64,000 bases of DNA from Chitiniphilus purpureus (GCF_025642115.1 NZ_CP106753.1:4122521-4186520); one strand, 5' to 3'. Positions 34,786-44,660 are shown, counted from the first letter of the stretch. Numbers and translations: made by a program. The notes: generated by a model not told the origin, from the sequence alone.

Positions 34786-35922
34786 ATGACGTTCAAGAAA
34801 TTCGCAGCAGTCCTGCTGAGCGCCCCGCTCGTCGCCCACGCCTTTGTCCCCCAGCCCCCGGAAATCGCCGCCAGGTCGTTCGTCCTGATCGACTATCACA
34901 GTGGGGCCACGCTGGCCGCCCATGGCGCGGGCGAACGGGTGGAGCCCGCGTCGCTGACCAAGCTGATGACCGCCTATCTCACCTTCAAGGCAGTCAAGGA
35001 AGGCAAGCTGCGGCTTGACCAGACGCTCACCGTCTCCACCCAGGGCTGGAAGACCGAAGGGTCGCGCATGTTCCTCGATCCCAAGGTGCCCGCGCGCGTC
35101 GACGATCTGATCAAGGGCATGATCGTGCAGAGCGGCAACGATGCCTGCGTGACGCTGGCCGAGGCCATCGCCGGCAACGAGACGGTCTTTGCGCAGTTGA
35201 TGAACCGCGAAGCCAAGCGGCTCGGTCTGTCGGGCACCCACTTCACCAACTCGACCGGCCTGCCCGACCCCAATCTGTACACCACCACCGGCGATCTGGC
35301 ACGGCTGGCAAGCGCCATCATCCGCGACTTCCCCGAGTTCTATCCGATCTACTCGATGAAGGAGTTCACCTACAACGGCATCAAGCAGCCCAACCGCAAT
35401 CTGCTGCTGTACCGCGACCCCTTCGTCGACGGCCTCAAGACCGGCCACACCGCCTCCGCCGGCTTCAATCTGGTCGCCTCCACCCACCGCGATGAGCGGC
35501 GGCTGGTCTCGGTGGTGGTAGGCACCGCCAGCGAGCAGGTCCGCGCCACCGAGTCGGCCAAGTTGCTGAACTGGGGCGTGCAGTTCTTCGAGACCCCGCG
35601 TCTGTACGAGGCCAACAAGCCGATTTCGACCGTACCGGTGTGGAAGGGCGAGCTGGACAGCGTGCAGGCGGGGTTCCGCGAGCATCGCTTCATCACGCTG
35701 CCGCGCGGCGACGCCAAGAAGCTCAAGCTGGACTTCACCAGCCACCAGCCGCTGATCGCCCCGGTGCGCGTCGGCCAGAAGATCGGCACACTCAAGGTCA
35801 GCGTCGAGGGCAAGGTGCTGGGCGACTATCCGGTGGTGGCGCTGCAGAACGTGGAACAGGCCGGGATCTTCGGCCGGGCCTGGGACAGCATCCGGCTCTG
35901 GTTGAAAAAGCTGTTCGGCTGA
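34786..35922 (+). CDS. dacC: D-alanyl-D-alanine carboxypeptidase (penicillin-binding protein 5/6 type)
   Basis: A 378-residue peptidoglycan hydrolase that removes the terminal D-alanine from pentapeptides. A signal peptide ends near AHA (residue 19). The three active-site motifs are SLTK, SGN and KTG (GLKTGHTASAG), followed by the C-terminal PBP5 beta domain and an amphipathic helix (WDSIRLWLKKLFG) for membrane attachment. The assignment as dacA or dacC is by family only. It is followed by DUF1272, D-amino acid transaminase, ybeD, lipB and lipA, a common betaproteobacterial arrangement. Confidence 0.95.
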   Translation: MTFKKFAAVLLSAPLVAHAFVPQPPEIAARSFVLIDYHSGATLAAHGAGERVEPASLTKLMTAYLTFKAVKEGKLRLDQTLTVSTQGWKTEGSRMFLDPKVPARVDDLIKGMIVQSGNDACVTLAEAIAGNETVFAQLMNREAKRLGLSGTHFTNSTGLPDPNLYTTTGDLARLASAIIRDFPEFYPIYSMKEFTYNGIKQPNRNLLLYRDPFVDGLKTGHTASAGFNLVASTHRDERRLVSVVVGTASEQVRATESAKLLNWGVQFFETPRLYEANKPISTVPVWKGELDSVQAGFREHRFITLPRGDAKKLKLDFTSHQPLIAPVRVGQKIGTLKVSVEGKVLGDYPVVALQNVEQAGIFGRAWDSIRLWLKKLFG

Positions 35923-36009
35923 GCGCGTGCCGCCCCCGAGCATGCCGCCATGACCCACGGCAGGCCCGGGGGCGAATCAGACTGCAACGCCATCCACCTG
36001 GAGAGTGCC

Positions 36010-36258
36010 ATGCTTGAACTGCGCCCCGGCTGCGAATGCTGCGACCGTGACCTGCCCGGCGATGAGGCCGGCGCGATGATCTGCTCGTTCGAATGCACCT
36101 TTTGCGTCGACTGCGCCAGCAACATGCTGGGCGGGCGGTGCCCCAACTGCGGCGGGGAACTCGTGGCGCGGCCACGCCGCCCCAGCGCCAAGCTCACGGA
36201 CAACCCGGCCTCGACCCGGCGCGTCCACAATCCGGCCGGCTGCCGGCAGACCCGCTGA
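36010..36258 (+). CDS. DUF1272 zinc-ribbon protein
   Basis: An 82-residue cysteine-rich protein of the DUF1272 family: MLELRPGCECCDRDLPGDE, then CSFECTFCVDCA and RCPNCGGELV, which give several CxxC pairs suited to zinc binding. The function is unknown. GGAG precedes the ATG at 36010; an earlier in-frame ATG at 35950 gives no family similarity. It sits between the carboxypeptidase and D-amino acid transaminase genes on the same strand. Confidence 0.9.
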   Translation: MLELRPGCECCDRDLPGDEAGAMICSFECTFCVDCASNMLGGRCPNCGGELVARPRRPSAKLTDNPASTRRVHNPAGCRQTR

Positions 36259-36268
36259 GGACCAGAGG

Positions 36269-37150
36269 ATGGATGTTCCCGCACTTACCGCCTATCTCAA
36301 CGGTCGCTACGCCCCGCTTGGGGAGCTGAGCGTCTCGGTGCTCGACCGCGGCTTCCTGTTTGGGGATGGGGTGTATGAAGTGATCCCGGTCTACTCACGC
36401 CACCCGTTCCGGCTGGAGGAACACCTGAAGCGGCTGTCCGGGAGCCTGGCGGCGATCGGATTGGCAGACCCGCATACACCGGCGCAGTGGGCCGGGCTCG
36501 TCGCCGGTCTTATCGAACGTCAGCCGTTCGACGACCAGTCGGTCTATCTGCAGGTCACACGCGGCCCGGCGTATCCGCGCAACCAGGCCTTCCCCGAGCC
36601 GCCGCAGCCCACTGTGTTCGCCTTCGCCGACCCATTGCCTGCGCCACCGGCAGCGCTCGTCGAACATGGCGTGGCGGCCATCTCGCAGCCGGATGTGCGC
36701 TGGGGCCGCTGCAATGTGAAAGCGATCTCGCTGCTGGCCAATGTCCTGGCGCGGCAGGCCTCGGTCGACGCCGGCGCCGCCGAGACCATCCTGTTCCGCG
36801 ACGGTCTGCTGACCGAAGGTGCGGCAAGCAATATCTTCGTCGTCGCAGGCGGCAGGATCGTCACCCCCGCGCCGTCGACCAGGATGCTGACCGGCATCAC
36901 CTATGACGTGGTGATCGAACTGGCCCGGCTGCACGGTCTGCCGCTGCAGATCAGGGAAGTGCACGAGGATGAGGTACGGGGTGCCGATGAAATCTGGCTC
37001 ACCTCGTCATCCAAGGAAATCCTCGCCATCGTCACGCTGGATGGGACGGCGGTTGGAAACGGCGTGCCCGGCCCCATCTATCGGCAGATGCATCATCATT
37101 ACCAGCAATTCAAAGTCGGGCGGATGCGCCCGGGCAAGGCGGCCTCATGA
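36269..37150 (+). CDS. dat: D-amino acid aminotransferase
   Basis: A 293-residue class IV PLP aminotransferase that interconverts D-alanine or D-glutamate with keto acids. YLNGRYAPLGELSVSVLDRGF and FGDGVYEVIPVY at the N-terminus, the PLP lysine in CNVKAISLLANVLA, the glutamate in LLTEGAASNIF and the C-terminal EIWLTSSSKEI fit the family. Branched-chain transaminases and aminodeoxychorismate lyase share the fold, but this pattern and the neighbouring D-Ala carboxypeptidase favour a D-amino acid enzyme. The stop overlaps the ybeD start (ATGA at 37147-37150). Confidence 0.9.
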   Translation: MDVPALTAYLNGRYAPLGELSVSVLDRGFLFGDGVYEVIPVYSRHPFRLEEHLKRLSGSLAAIGLADPHTPAQWAGLVAGLIERQPFDDQSVYLQVTRGPAYPRNQAFPEPPQPTVFAFADPLPAPPAALVEHGVAAISQPDVRWGRCNVKAISLLANVLARQASVDAGAAETILFRDGLLTEGAASNIFVVAGGRIVTPAPSTRMLTGITYDVVIELARLHGLPLQIREVHEDEVRGADEIWLTSSSKEILAIVTLDGTAVGNGVPGPIYRQMHHHYQQFKVGRMRPGKAAS

Positions 37151-37452
37151 GCACCCCGCAGTTCCAGGACATACCCAATCGCAGGCTCGAAGAACTGATG
37201 AGCTTCCCTGCGCTGATCCCGGTGAAGGCGATCAGCCACAAGCAGGCCGACGAGGCACAGTTCCGCGCCACGCTGATCGAACTGACCGCGTTGCACGTGC
37301 CGGGCTTCCAGTCGGACCTGGTCAGCATCCGCGCATCGAGCGCCGGCAACTACTACGCCGCCACGCTCTCGGTCACCTTTGCCAATGCCGACCAGTTCCG
37401 CATGCTGGACGCCGCATTGCGCGCGCATCCGATGGTACGACTGGTGCTGTGA
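37147..37452 (+). CDS. ybeD: YbeD family protein (DUF493)
   Basis: A 101-residue protein of the DUF493/YbeD family, which has an ACT-like fold. The usual features are LEELMSFPALIPVKAISH at the start and a closing MLDAALRAHPMVRLVL. YbeD genes sit before lipB in many proteobacteria and a role in lipoate metabolism has been suggested from that. The start codon overlaps the dat stop by four bases. Confidence 0.93.
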   Translation: MSTPQFQDIPNRRLEELMSFPALIPVKAISHKQADEAQFRATLIELTALHVPGFQSDLVSIRASSAGNYYAATLSVTFANADQFRMLDAALRAHPMVRLVL

Positions 37453-37547
37453 CATGCCGGGAAGGCCACGAGCAGGCACACCACGCACATCCATGCGCTG
37501 CGGTGCAGGTGGGCAAGGCGCAGCACTTGCGGACAACGGAATTGTGA

Positions 37548-38273
37548 ATGCAGTCTGACGATATGCACCAAGGCGGGGAATGGGCGCTCCATCCGCAGCC
37601 TTGGTCCGATGGCTTGACCCCAACCCTCGCGCTTCCCGCGACCGCCCTGCCGATCCGGCAGCTGGGCCTGCAGCCCTATGAGCCGACTTGGCACGCAATG
37701 CAGCGCTTCACCGATGCACGCGGGAGCGGAACCCAGGACGAGATCTGGCTGCTGGAACACCCACCCGTGTTCACGCTGGGCCAGGGGGGCAAACCCGAGC
37801 ATATCCTGCGGCGCGGCGCGATTCCCATCGTCAGGATCGACCGCGGCGGTCAGGTCACCTATCACGGCCCGGGGCAGCTGATGGCCTACACGCTGCTCGA
37901 TCTGCGCCGGCTGGGGCTGGGCATACGCGAGCTGGTGCGTCGGCTGGAGAACAGCGTGATCGCGCTGCTGGCCGACTACGACATCGCGGCCTATGGCAAG
38001 GTCGACGCGCCGGGCGTCTACGTGCGCGATGCCGCCGGCGAAGAAGCCAAGATTGCCGCGCTGGGCCTGCGCATCCGCAACGGCTGCTGCTTTCACGGGC
38101 TGTGCCTGAATGTGGCCATGGACCTGTCGCCCTACGATGCGATCAATCCCTGCGGCTACCAGGGCCTGCGGGTCACCCAGCTCGCGGATTTCGGCGTGGC
38201 GCAGACACCTGCATCGATAGCCGCTAAAATGGCGGCCAAAATCCTGCAGCAAATCAACTCATTACCCGCTTGA
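37548..38273 (+). CDS. lipB: Octanoyl-[acyl-carrier-protein]:protein N-octanoyltransferase
   Basis: A 241-residue enzyme that moves octanoyl groups from ACP to lipoyl domains. The family blocks [34 protein letters not shown], the catalytic lysine in [11 protein letters not shown] and the catalytic cysteine in INPCGYQGL are present. The first 35 residues are longer than usual, so a start at 37563 or further in is possible; 37548 has a weak GGA upstream. It is followed 25 bases later by lipA. Confidence 0.95.
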   Translation: MQSDDMHQGGEWALHPQPWSDGLTPTLALPATALPIRQLGLQPYEPTWHAMQRFTDARGSGTQDEIWLLEHPPVFTLGQGGKPEHILRRGAIPIVRIDRGGQVTYHGPGQLMAYTLLDLRRLGLGIRELVRRLENSVIALLADYDIAAYGKVDAPGVYVRDAAGEEAKIAALGLRIRNGCCFHGLCLNVAMDLSPYDAINPCGYQGLRVTQLADFGVAQTPASIAAKMAAKILQQINSLPA

Positions 38274-38298
38274 ATCGAGCGGCGAAGGCGCCCAGCCC

Positions 38299-39270
38299 AT
38301 GACCGAATCCGTCAAGACCGCCCCCTCCCCGGCCCAGCAGGGCGTCAAGCTCAAAGGCGAGGCGAAGACTGCCCGCATCCCGATCAAGATCGTTCCGCTT
38401 GAGGAGAAGCTGAAGAAGCCGTCGTGGATCCGCGTACAGGCGCCCAGCACCACCAGTCGCTTTCACGAGATCAAGGACATCCTGCGCTCGCAGAAGCTGC
38501 ACACGGTGTGCGAGGAAGCGTCCTGTCCCAATATCGGCGAGTGCTTCGGCAAGGGGACGGCCACCTTCATGATCATGGGCGACATCTGCACCCGCCGCTG
38601 CCCGTTCTGCGACGTGGGCCATGGCCGCCCGAACCCGCTCGATCCGGAGGAGCCGCGTCACCTGGCCGAGACCATCGCCGCGCTGCGCCTCAAGTACGTG
38701 GTGATCACCTCGGTCGACCGCGACGATCTGCGGGACGGCGGTGCCCAGCACTTCGTCGACTGCATCAACCACACGCGCGAATTGTCACCCGCGACACAGA
38801 TCGAGGTGCTGGTGCCCGATTTCCGCGGCCGGTTGGAGGTGGCCCTGGAACTGTTTGGCCAAGCGCTGCCAGACGTGATGAACCACAACCTGGAAACCGC
38901 GCCACGCCTTTACAAACAGGCACGGCCAGGCTCGGACTATCTGCACTCGCTCAAACTGCTCAAGGACTTCAAGGCCAGGTATCCGCACGTGGCGACCAAG
39001 TCCGGCATCATGGTCGGCCTTGGCGAAACCGACGACGAGGTGGTGCAGGTGATGCACGATATGCGGGCCCACGATATCGACATGATCACGATCGGCCAGT
39101 ATCTGCAGCCGTCCAATGGCCATCTGCCGGTACTGCGTTATGTCCATCCCGATCAATTCCAGGCCTGGGAGCAACTGGCCTACCAATTGGGATTCAAGCA
39201 TGCCGCAGTGGGTGCCATGGTGCGCTCGTCCTATCATGCCGATCAGCAGGCACACGACGCCGGCATCTGA
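38299..39270 (+). CDS. lipA: Lipoyl synthase (radical SAM)
   Basis: A 323-residue radical SAM enzyme that inserts two sulfurs into protein-bound octanoyl chains. The auxiliary cluster cysteines are in [13 protein letters not shown] and the SAM cluster cysteines in [20 protein letters not shown] and the C-terminal RSSYHADQQ are also typical. It completes lipoate synthesis with the LipB product. The tandem hairpins at 39296-39346 end the operon. Confidence 0.97.
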   Translation: MTESVKTAPSPAQQGVKLKGEAKTARIPIKIVPLEEKLKKPSWIRVQAPSTTSRFHEIKDILRSQKLHTVCEEASCPNIGECFGKGTATFMIMGDICTRRCPFCDVGHGRPNPLDPEEPRHLAETIAALRLKYVVITSVDRDDLRDGGAQHFVDCINHTRELSPATQIEVLVPDFRGRLEVALELFGQALPDVMNHNLETAPRLYKQARPGSDYLHSLKLLKDFKARYPHVATKSGIMVGLGETDDEVVQVMHDMRAHDIDMITIGQYLQPSNGHLPVLRYVHPDQFQAWEQLAYQLGFKHAAVGAMVRSSYHADQQAHDAGI

Positions 39271-39295
39271 ATGCACGGCAGGGCCAGGTACCAAG

Positions 39296-39346
39296 AACGG
39301 GGCGATTTGCCCCGTTTGCCATTTCGGCGGGGCACCCCCGCCGTTT
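39296..39346 (+). terminator. Tandem hairpin terminator after lipA
   Basis: Two GC-rich hairpins follow the lipA stop: AACGGGGC/GCCCCGTT (39296-39316) and CGGCGGGG/CCCCGCCG (39325-39343). Each is followed by TTT. The T runs are short but the stems are perfect. Confidence 0.65.
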
Positions 39347-39374
39347 CCCCGCGATTGCAGCAGGAGCGGTATGC

Positions 39375-39411
39375 CAATTGAACGGTGCATATAAGCGCAC
39401 CACTTCAATTG
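39375..39411. repeat. Imperfect 37-base palindrome
   Basis: CAATTGAA (375-382) pairs with TTCAATTG (404-411) and GGTGC with GCACC inside, leaving an AT-rich loop. It has no T run on either side. It could be a REP-like element, an operator or a remnant of a mobile-element end. Confidence 0.4.
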
Positions 39412-39835
39412 CACATCATTGCCTTGCCAAGGCCAATCCTGCCGGTGTGCAAGATGTATTGAGCAGAATCTGTCCCCGCTCGATGCAGGTGCACAGGCTG
39501 CCAATCCAAAGCGATTGCGCAGCAGCACCAACCCGCCGCATCCGAACCATTGGGCACCCATCGCAAATGGCATGCTGCCCCATTCCAGCGTGCGCGCTGC
39601 GGATATGCCCGCTGAAACGATCGGCGGACAGGATACGGGTGCCCTCTCAGCTGCGCGGCCATCCAAGCTGTTTTCGCTGCCAAATGCAGCAGCCGATCCA
39701 GCAAATCGTGGACATCCAACTATGCGACCGGACGGCCCGCGGCGCAGCCTCACATCCGGTGCACGGCGAGCGATCGGGATGCGGCGGGCGGAGTTGAATC
39801 AGCGACTTCCGTCTACCCTGGATAACGCACAATGG

Positions 39836-39863
39836 AAAACAGCCCTGTCACAGGGCTGTTTTT
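39836..39863. terminator. Bidirectional rho-independent terminator
   Basis: AAAACAGCCCTG and CAGGGCTGTTTT form a perfect 12-base stem with loop TCA, giving T runs on both strands. It lies about 100 bases beyond the hns stop on the minus strand and is its likely terminator. Confidence 0.8.
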
Positions 39864-39958
39864 CACATCGGCAGGCATGGCACCTGGTGCTGCCAGCACA
39901 AACCCGGCGAAGCAGTGTGGCAACAGGCGCGACACCGCCGGACGGGTTTTGAGGGGCT

Positions 39959-40285
39959 TTACAGCGCGAGATCGTCGAGCGAACCGCCTTGATCCAAATG
40001 GGTCACCACCCAGGCCGGCTTGCGGCCACGGCCGGTCCAGGTCTGCGAACGATCGGCAGGATTGGCGTATTTGGCATCGCCGGTCTTGGTACCGGCAGCC
40101 TTGCCCGCCTTCTTGCTCACATTGACGCCAAGGACGTCATTCAGCGAGAACCCCTTGGAAGCAGCCAGCTGCTGCAATTCGTCCAGCAGGCGTTTCTTAT
40201 CGCTGACCTGGCGTTCGGCAATCGTCTTCTCGACGTCTTTTTGCAGTTGGTAAAGTTGCGGCAGGGAGTATTGGGAAAGATCCAT
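39959..40285 (-). CDS. hns: H-NS family nucleoid protein
   Basis: A 108-residue nucleoid-associated protein that silences AT-rich DNA. The N-terminal helix (SLPQLYQLQKDVEKTIAERQ) serves oligomerisation. The C-terminal YANPADRSQTWTGRGRKPAWV is the classical H-NS DNA-binding motif with the AT-hook-like GRGRKP. GAGGAG lies upstream of the ATG. The gene stands alone, flanked by gene-poor stretches on both sides. Confidence 0.95.
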   Translation of the reverse strand: MDLSQYSLPQLYQLQKDVEKTIAERQVSDKKRLLDELQQLAASKGFSLNDVLGVNVSKKAGKAAGTKTGDAKYANPADRSQTWTGRGRKPAWVVTHLDQGGSLDDLAL

Positions 40286-41276
40286 GAACGTGGCTCCTCA
40301 GTGAAGAATCATGAAAGTGCCAAAAATATAACAGATATCCAGCGCAATTCCACCCCCTATCGCAATCAATTTGCACAAGGGGTTTTTACGATAGCGTGGG
40401 ACGCAGTGCCGGCAATGCGATGAGGCGGATGGATTTGATATAGTTCCCCGCGATTCAAAAGCCTGTGCCGACTGGGCCGGAAAAGCTGCCACACGCTGAC
40501 AATCCGATGAAATATGGCAGATCGTCGTCTTGATGACCGATCAATTCCTGGCGCAACAACAGACCTTGCCATCGCTGGAAAATTTCCCGCCAGCCCCAAT
40601 TCAGAATCCATTCCAATAGCAATTGGCAACACTCCCCAGCTGAAGCAAGGTTTTGCAACCCCAGAAATTCCATTTACCGGCATGGATCAACGCAGGTCGA
40701 GACGCGGCACACTGCCAAGCCCGCCGCGTCGCCAGATCGGGATGGCCCTTGGTTACGTGTCAATGCGGTTTTCCGATTACATTGCGCCCATATCGGCCGC
40801 CCGATCGGGCCGGCGTGTCACTGCGCCGAGCATCCGGCTGATGCTGCAGCGCACACTGCGGACCACCATAAATCTTGTCCCAGATTGCCCTTCTGCTCGA
40901 GGCCCAGCAGGACAGGGTCAACGGCTCGAACGGCGAGCGCCGCCTACTTCGCTGGCATTCAGGCATGACAAGACCGACTCCCACCGTCGCTCACACCACA
41001 CCGCAACGTGGCGTTGTTTGCGATGGTATCGCCGGCTTTGCCGCTGCAGCATTTGGCCTTTGCCGGCAGCCCCATGCTCCATACCTCCTGGCGTCTGCCG
41101 AAATGACAGCCCCGCTCAGCAGGAACCCGGAATTGCGTGCATGGAAAGCCATTTAACAAGACATCTTACCCCGCCCCAAAACCCTGCCCGTCGCTGCGTC
41201 AGGACACCGTCAAGCCGGCTTGAAGCAGGCAGTGAATCGGGGTAGGCTCAATGCACTACCCCACTGATTAGCCGCC
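40286..41276. other. Long gene-poor stretch between hns and the first TPR gene
   Basis: About 990 bases in which no frame looks coding: the longest open frame (40514-41245, plus) has low-complexity Arg/Ser/Pro composition and no family similarity. The part near hns is AT-richer and should hold the hns promoter. A perfect hairpin-forming repeat (GGGGTAG/CTACCCC, 41239-41262) lies just before the TPR gene. Otherwise I see nothing. Confidence 0.5.
41239..41262. promoter_or_regulatory. Inverted repeat before the first TPR gene
   Basis: GGGGTAG (41239-41245) and CTACCCC (41256-41262) form a perfect 7-base inverted repeat with a 10-base spacer, ending 14 bases before the ATG at 41277. It may be an operator or a leader hairpin covering the ribosome site. 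Confidence 0.35.
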
Positions 41277-42290
41277 ATGAATACGGCCGAGTTCGCCGAT
41301 ATCGCATCTCTGATCCAGATGAGCGAACAGCTCACCTATACGGAACCGGAGACCTCGCTCAAATTGGCCGAAGCCGCCACTCGCCTCGCTTCAAGCTGCA
41401 ACGATCCGCAACTGGCCGCCCGCGCATGGCGCCGCCATGGCTGTATGTTGTTTGCATTCGGCCATATTCCGGATGGCCAGGTGTCGCACCTGAAAGCGCT
41501 GACGATCGCCGAGACCGAGGACCTCGCCACACTGCGCGGCGAGCTTTTGCAGGAGCTGGCCGGGGCTTATTACACGCAAGGCGAATTCGACGAGGCCATC
41601 GACTATTGGGCCGATTGCCTGGCCGACAACAATCCTGCCTTTTCCGCCGCCACCCGCATCTATGCCTATATCGGTCTGGGTCAGGTCTATTTCGCCCATG
41701 AGCAGTTCGAGATGGCGCTGCAGCAGCATCAGAATGCAGCCGACCTGCTTGAGGACGGGATGAGCGACGAGCTGCATGCCAGGGTCTTGATCAACCTGGC
41801 GGCCGACCAATTGGCATTGCAGCAATACAACACCGCACAGCAGACACTTGAACGCGCCTGGCCGCTGGCGCTGGCCGAAGGACACAAGGAATACCAGGGC
41901 GAGATCCTGGTCTATTGGGCCCACGTCGCGCTCGGGTGCGGTGATACGCAGGGCGCGTGGCAGTTCCTGTCCAAGGCACGGGCCCTGCGTCGCGTGTGGC
42001 ATTGGGGCGAGACCTCGGAAATGATGCTGCACGGGCGCATCCTGATTGCCGAAGGCAAACAGGAAGAAGCGCGGCAGGCGATCCATCGTGCCTTGGAGCG
42101 CTCCAACGAGATCGGTACCGACCACAAGACATTCAAGGCACATCACCTGCTGGCGCACATCTATAGCGAATTGGGCAACCAGGCTGCGGCCGAACAGCAT
42201 CACCGGCTGTACCAGGAAGCCTACAAGCGCATCATCAGTACCAGCACCTATAGCAAGCTCAAAGACCTGGAAGTGCGCTTGGCGTATTGA
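41277..42290 (+). CDS. TPR protein, paralogue 1 of a TPR/GGDEF family
   Basis: A 337-residue helical protein with about six to seven tetratricopeptide-like repeats and no signal peptide. The core segment IGLGQVYFAHEQFEMALQQH matches the same position in the proteins at 43579-44586 and 44661-46247. It ends in KLKDLEVRLAY, at the point where the third family member continues into a coiled linker and a GGDEF domain. It is probably a cytoplasmic protein-interaction module. Partner unknown. Confidence 0.8.
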   Translation: MNTAEFADIASLIQMSEQLTYTEPETSLKLAEAATRLASSCNDPQLAARAWRRHGCMLFAFGHIPDGQVSHLKALTIAETEDLATLRGELLQELAGAYYTQGEFDEAIDYWADCLADNNPAFSAATRIYAYIGLGQVYFAHEQFEMALQQHQNAADLLEDGMSDELHARVLINLAADQLALQQYNTAQQTLERAWPLALAEGHKEYQGEILVYWAHVALGCGDTQGAWQFLSKARALRRVWHWGETSEMMLHGRILIAEGKQEEARQAIHRALERSNEIGTDHKTFKAHHLLAHIYSELGNQAAAEQHHRLYQEAYKRIISTSTYSKLKDLEVRLAY

Positions 42291-42317
42291 GCACTTCCGG
42301 CACCGGATCGCCCTACG

Positions 42318-43478
42318 ATGGACAACTTCACCTTCCACAACCCGACCCGCCTTCATTTCGGCCGCGGGCAGATTGCGCAGTTGGGGCGTGAGCTGCCGCC
42401 CCAGGCACGGGTACTGCTGGTCTACGGCGGCGGCAGCATCCGGCGCAACGGGGTATACGACCAGGTCCGTGGTGCACTGGAAGGGCGCACCGTCGTCGAG
42501 TTCGCCGGCATCGAGCCCAATCCCGAGTATGAAACGCTGCTGCGCGCCGCCCTGCTGGGCCGGCAGGAGCGCGTCGATTGGGTGCTCGCCGTCGGCGGCG
42601 GTTCGGTGATCGATGGCGGCAAGTTCATCGCCGCCGCAGTCACGCTCGACCCGGCGATCGACCCCTGGCTGATCGTGGGCAACCGCACACCGCTCAAGAC
42701 AGCGCTGCCGCTGGGTTGCGTCCTGACCCTGCCGGCCACCGGCTCGGAAAGCAATTTCGCCGCCGTGGTCAACCGCCGCCAGACCCAGGACAAGCTGTCG
42801 TTCAAGAACCCACTGGTCTTTCCACGCTTTTCGGTGCTCGACCCCCAGGTCACGGTCAGCCTGCCACCGCGGCAGATCGGCAATGGCATCGTCGATGCCT
42901 TCGTGCATACCGTCGAGCAATATCTGACCGTGCCCACCGAAGCGCGGGTGCAGGATCGGCTGGCCGAAGGCATCCTGCAGACCCTGATCGAAGTCGGCCC
43001 ACAGACCCTGGCCGACCCGGCCCAGCACGAAGCGCGGGCCAACATGATGTGGGCGGCAAACCAGGCGCTGTTCGGCCTGGTGGGGTTGGGCCAGGTACAG
43101 GATTGGGCCACGCACGCCATCGGCCACGAGCTCACCGCGCTCTACGGACTGGACCATGCACAGACGCTGGCGGCCATCCTGCCGGCGCTGCTGCGTTACC
43201 GCTACGACGACAAGCGCGCCAAGCTGATCCAGTATGGCCGCCGGGTCTGGCAACTCTCGGGCGGCGAGGACGAGATCGCACAGCGGGCCATCGCCGCAAC
43301 CACTGATTTCTTCGGTCAGATAGGGGTCGCCACCAACCTCGGTGCCTATGGCATCGACGCGGATGCCGCGGCGCAGGCTGTCGCCGCACAGCTGATCCGC
43401 CATGGCCGCTTGCGGCTGGGTGAATACGGCAGGCTCGCGCCTGACGACTGCGCAGCCATCGTGCGCATGGCCGGCTGA
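42318..43478 (+). CDS. yqhD: Iron-containing alcohol dehydrogenase, YqhD type
   Basis: A 386-residue NADPH-dependent aldehyde reductase of the YqhD/BDH branch of iron-type alcohol dehydrogenases. YGGGSIRRNGVYDQV and AVGGGSVIDGGKFIAAA form the nucleotide-binding region; metal-binding Asp and His residues lie in NGIVDAFVHTVEQY, WATHAIGHELTALYGLDHAQTL. YqhD detoxifies short aldehydes from lipid peroxidation. It lies between two TPR paralogues on the same strand, 27 bases after the first. Confidence 0.9.
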   Translation: MDNFTFHNPTRLHFGRGQIAQLGRELPPQARVLLVYGGGSIRRNGVYDQVRGALEGRTVVEFAGIEPNPEYETLLRAALLGRQERVDWVLAVGGGSVIDGGKFIAAAVTLDPAIDPWLIVGNRTPLKTALPLGCVLTLPATGSESNFAAVVNRRQTQDKLSFKNPLVFPRFSVLDPQVTVSLPPRQIGNGIVDAFVHTVEQYLTVPTEARVQDRLAEGILQTLIEVGPQTLADPAQHEARANMMWAANQALFGLVGLGQVQDWATHAIGHELTALYGLDHAQTLAAILPALLRYRYDDKRAKLIQYGRRVWQLSGGEDEIAQRAIAATTDFFGQIGVATNLGAYGIDADAAAQAVAAQLIRHGRLRLGEYGRLAPDDCAAIVRMAG

Positions 43479-43578
43479 TCGGCCAGCCCAACGGTCGCCG
43501 CCAAGGCATGGGGCGGTCTTGGGGTGCACGGTTTTGCCGTGCTACCCTGCGCGGGCCCGCGTTTTGCACTCCGCGCCG

Positions 43579-44586
43579 ATGAATGACGATCTCGCCCACC
43601 TGCTGCTGCAGGCTTCCCAGCTGGTACGCTGCCAAAGCACTGAAGCGATGGCCCTGGCCCAGCAGGCGCGCGCGCTGGCGCAGCAACGCGGCGATATGCA
43701 TGCGCTGGTGCGCTCGCTGACGCTGTATGCGCATGGCTTGTTCATGCTGGGCAAATCGGGTGAGGCGCAGCGCACCCTGCTTGAAGCGATCGAACTGGGT
43801 GAACTCGAACCGGTGGCTGCCGCTCAGGGCGAAACGCTGCAATTGGCCGCACGGGTGGCCTACACACTGGGCGAATACGAGCGTGCCGGCGATCATTGGT
43901 ATGCCTGCATTGCACTCGCTGCCGACCGCATCACCCCGTCCCAACGCATCCTCGCCCATATCGGGCTCGGCCAGCTGTGCTATGCGCAGGAGCAATACGC
44001 GCTTGCACTGGCGCACCATCGCAAGGCCGCGAAGCTCGCCGAGGAATGCGACGATCCGCACCTGGACAGCACCAGCATGATCAACGTGGCGGCCGACCTG
44101 ATCCAGCTGACGCGCTATGACGAGGCCACCGCGGCACTCAAGCAGACACTGCCGCAGGTACGCGCCGAACAGAATTATCAGTTCGAGGCCGAGATCTTCA
44201 GCCTGTTCGGCGAGATCCGGCTCCGTCTGGGCGATCATGAGGCCGCCCGGATGAGCCTGATGGTCGCACTCAAGATCAATCGGCTGCACATCAACACCTG
44301 GGGTGAGGCTTCGGTGCTGCTCAGGCTGGCGCGCTGCAGCCTTGCGGTCGACGAACTCGAAATCGCCCTGGAACAGCTGGCCCGTGCCCATACACTGGCC
44401 GACGGCATGGGTTCGCTGCCGCTGCTGGCCCAGATCCATGCGTCGCTGGCCGAGGTGGCCGAACGCACTGCCGACGCGGAAGCCATCGCCTATCACCACG
44501 CCCGGCACCAGCAGTTGCGGCAGCAATTGCTTGCCCAGAGCTGCTCGGGCCGCTTTGCCACGCTGGAGCTGCGTTTATCCGACTGA
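43579..44586 (+). CDS. TPR protein, paralogue 2 of a TPR/GGDEF family
   Basis: A 335-residue helical repeat protein related to the products at 41277-42290 and 44661-46247. The shared core reads IGLGQLCYAQEQYALALAHH and the protein ends FATLELRLSD, the same endpoint as paralogue 1. There is no signal peptide and no catalytic domain. The ATG at 43579 is chosen because the upstream extension of the frame overlaps yqhD. Confidence 0.8.
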   Translation: MNDDLAHLLLQASQLVRCQSTEAMALAQQARALAQQRGDMHALVRSLTLYAHGLFMLGKSGEAQRTLLEAIELGELEPVAAAQGETLQLAARVAYTLGEYERAGDHWYACIALAADRITPSQRILAHIGLGQLCYAQEQYALALAHHRKAAKLAEECDDPHLDSTSMINVAADLIQLTRYDEATAALKQTLPQVRAEQNYQFEAEIFSLFGEIRLRLGDHEAARMSLMVALKINRLHINTWGEASVLLRLARCSLAVDELEIALEQLARAHTLADGMGSLPLLAQIHASLAEVAERTADAEAIAYHHARHQQLRQQLLAQSCSGRFATLELRLSD

Positions 44587-44660
44587 ACGGCAAGCGTGGA
44601 GATTGCCGGGAACAGCGCGTCCCGCTATTTTGGTAGGTAGCCTTTCCGGATAGCTGAGTC

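Larger units (their letters stand above)
39271..39958. other. Gene-poor stretch between lipA and hns
   Basis: About 690 bases without a credible gene. It holds the lipA terminator (39296-39346), an imperfect palindrome (39375-39411) and a bidirectional terminator (39836-39863). The remaining bases look like decayed or non-coding DNA. Confidence 0.5.

Noticed and set aside
40514..41245. Open frame of 243 codons in the gene-poor stretch after hns
   Set aside because: No ribosome site, biased Arg/Ser/Pro composition and no recognisable domain; treated as non-coding.
41391..43529. A 712-codon minus-strand open frame across the TPR and yqhD genes
   Set aside because: It runs antisense through two real genes and the gap between them; no motifs.
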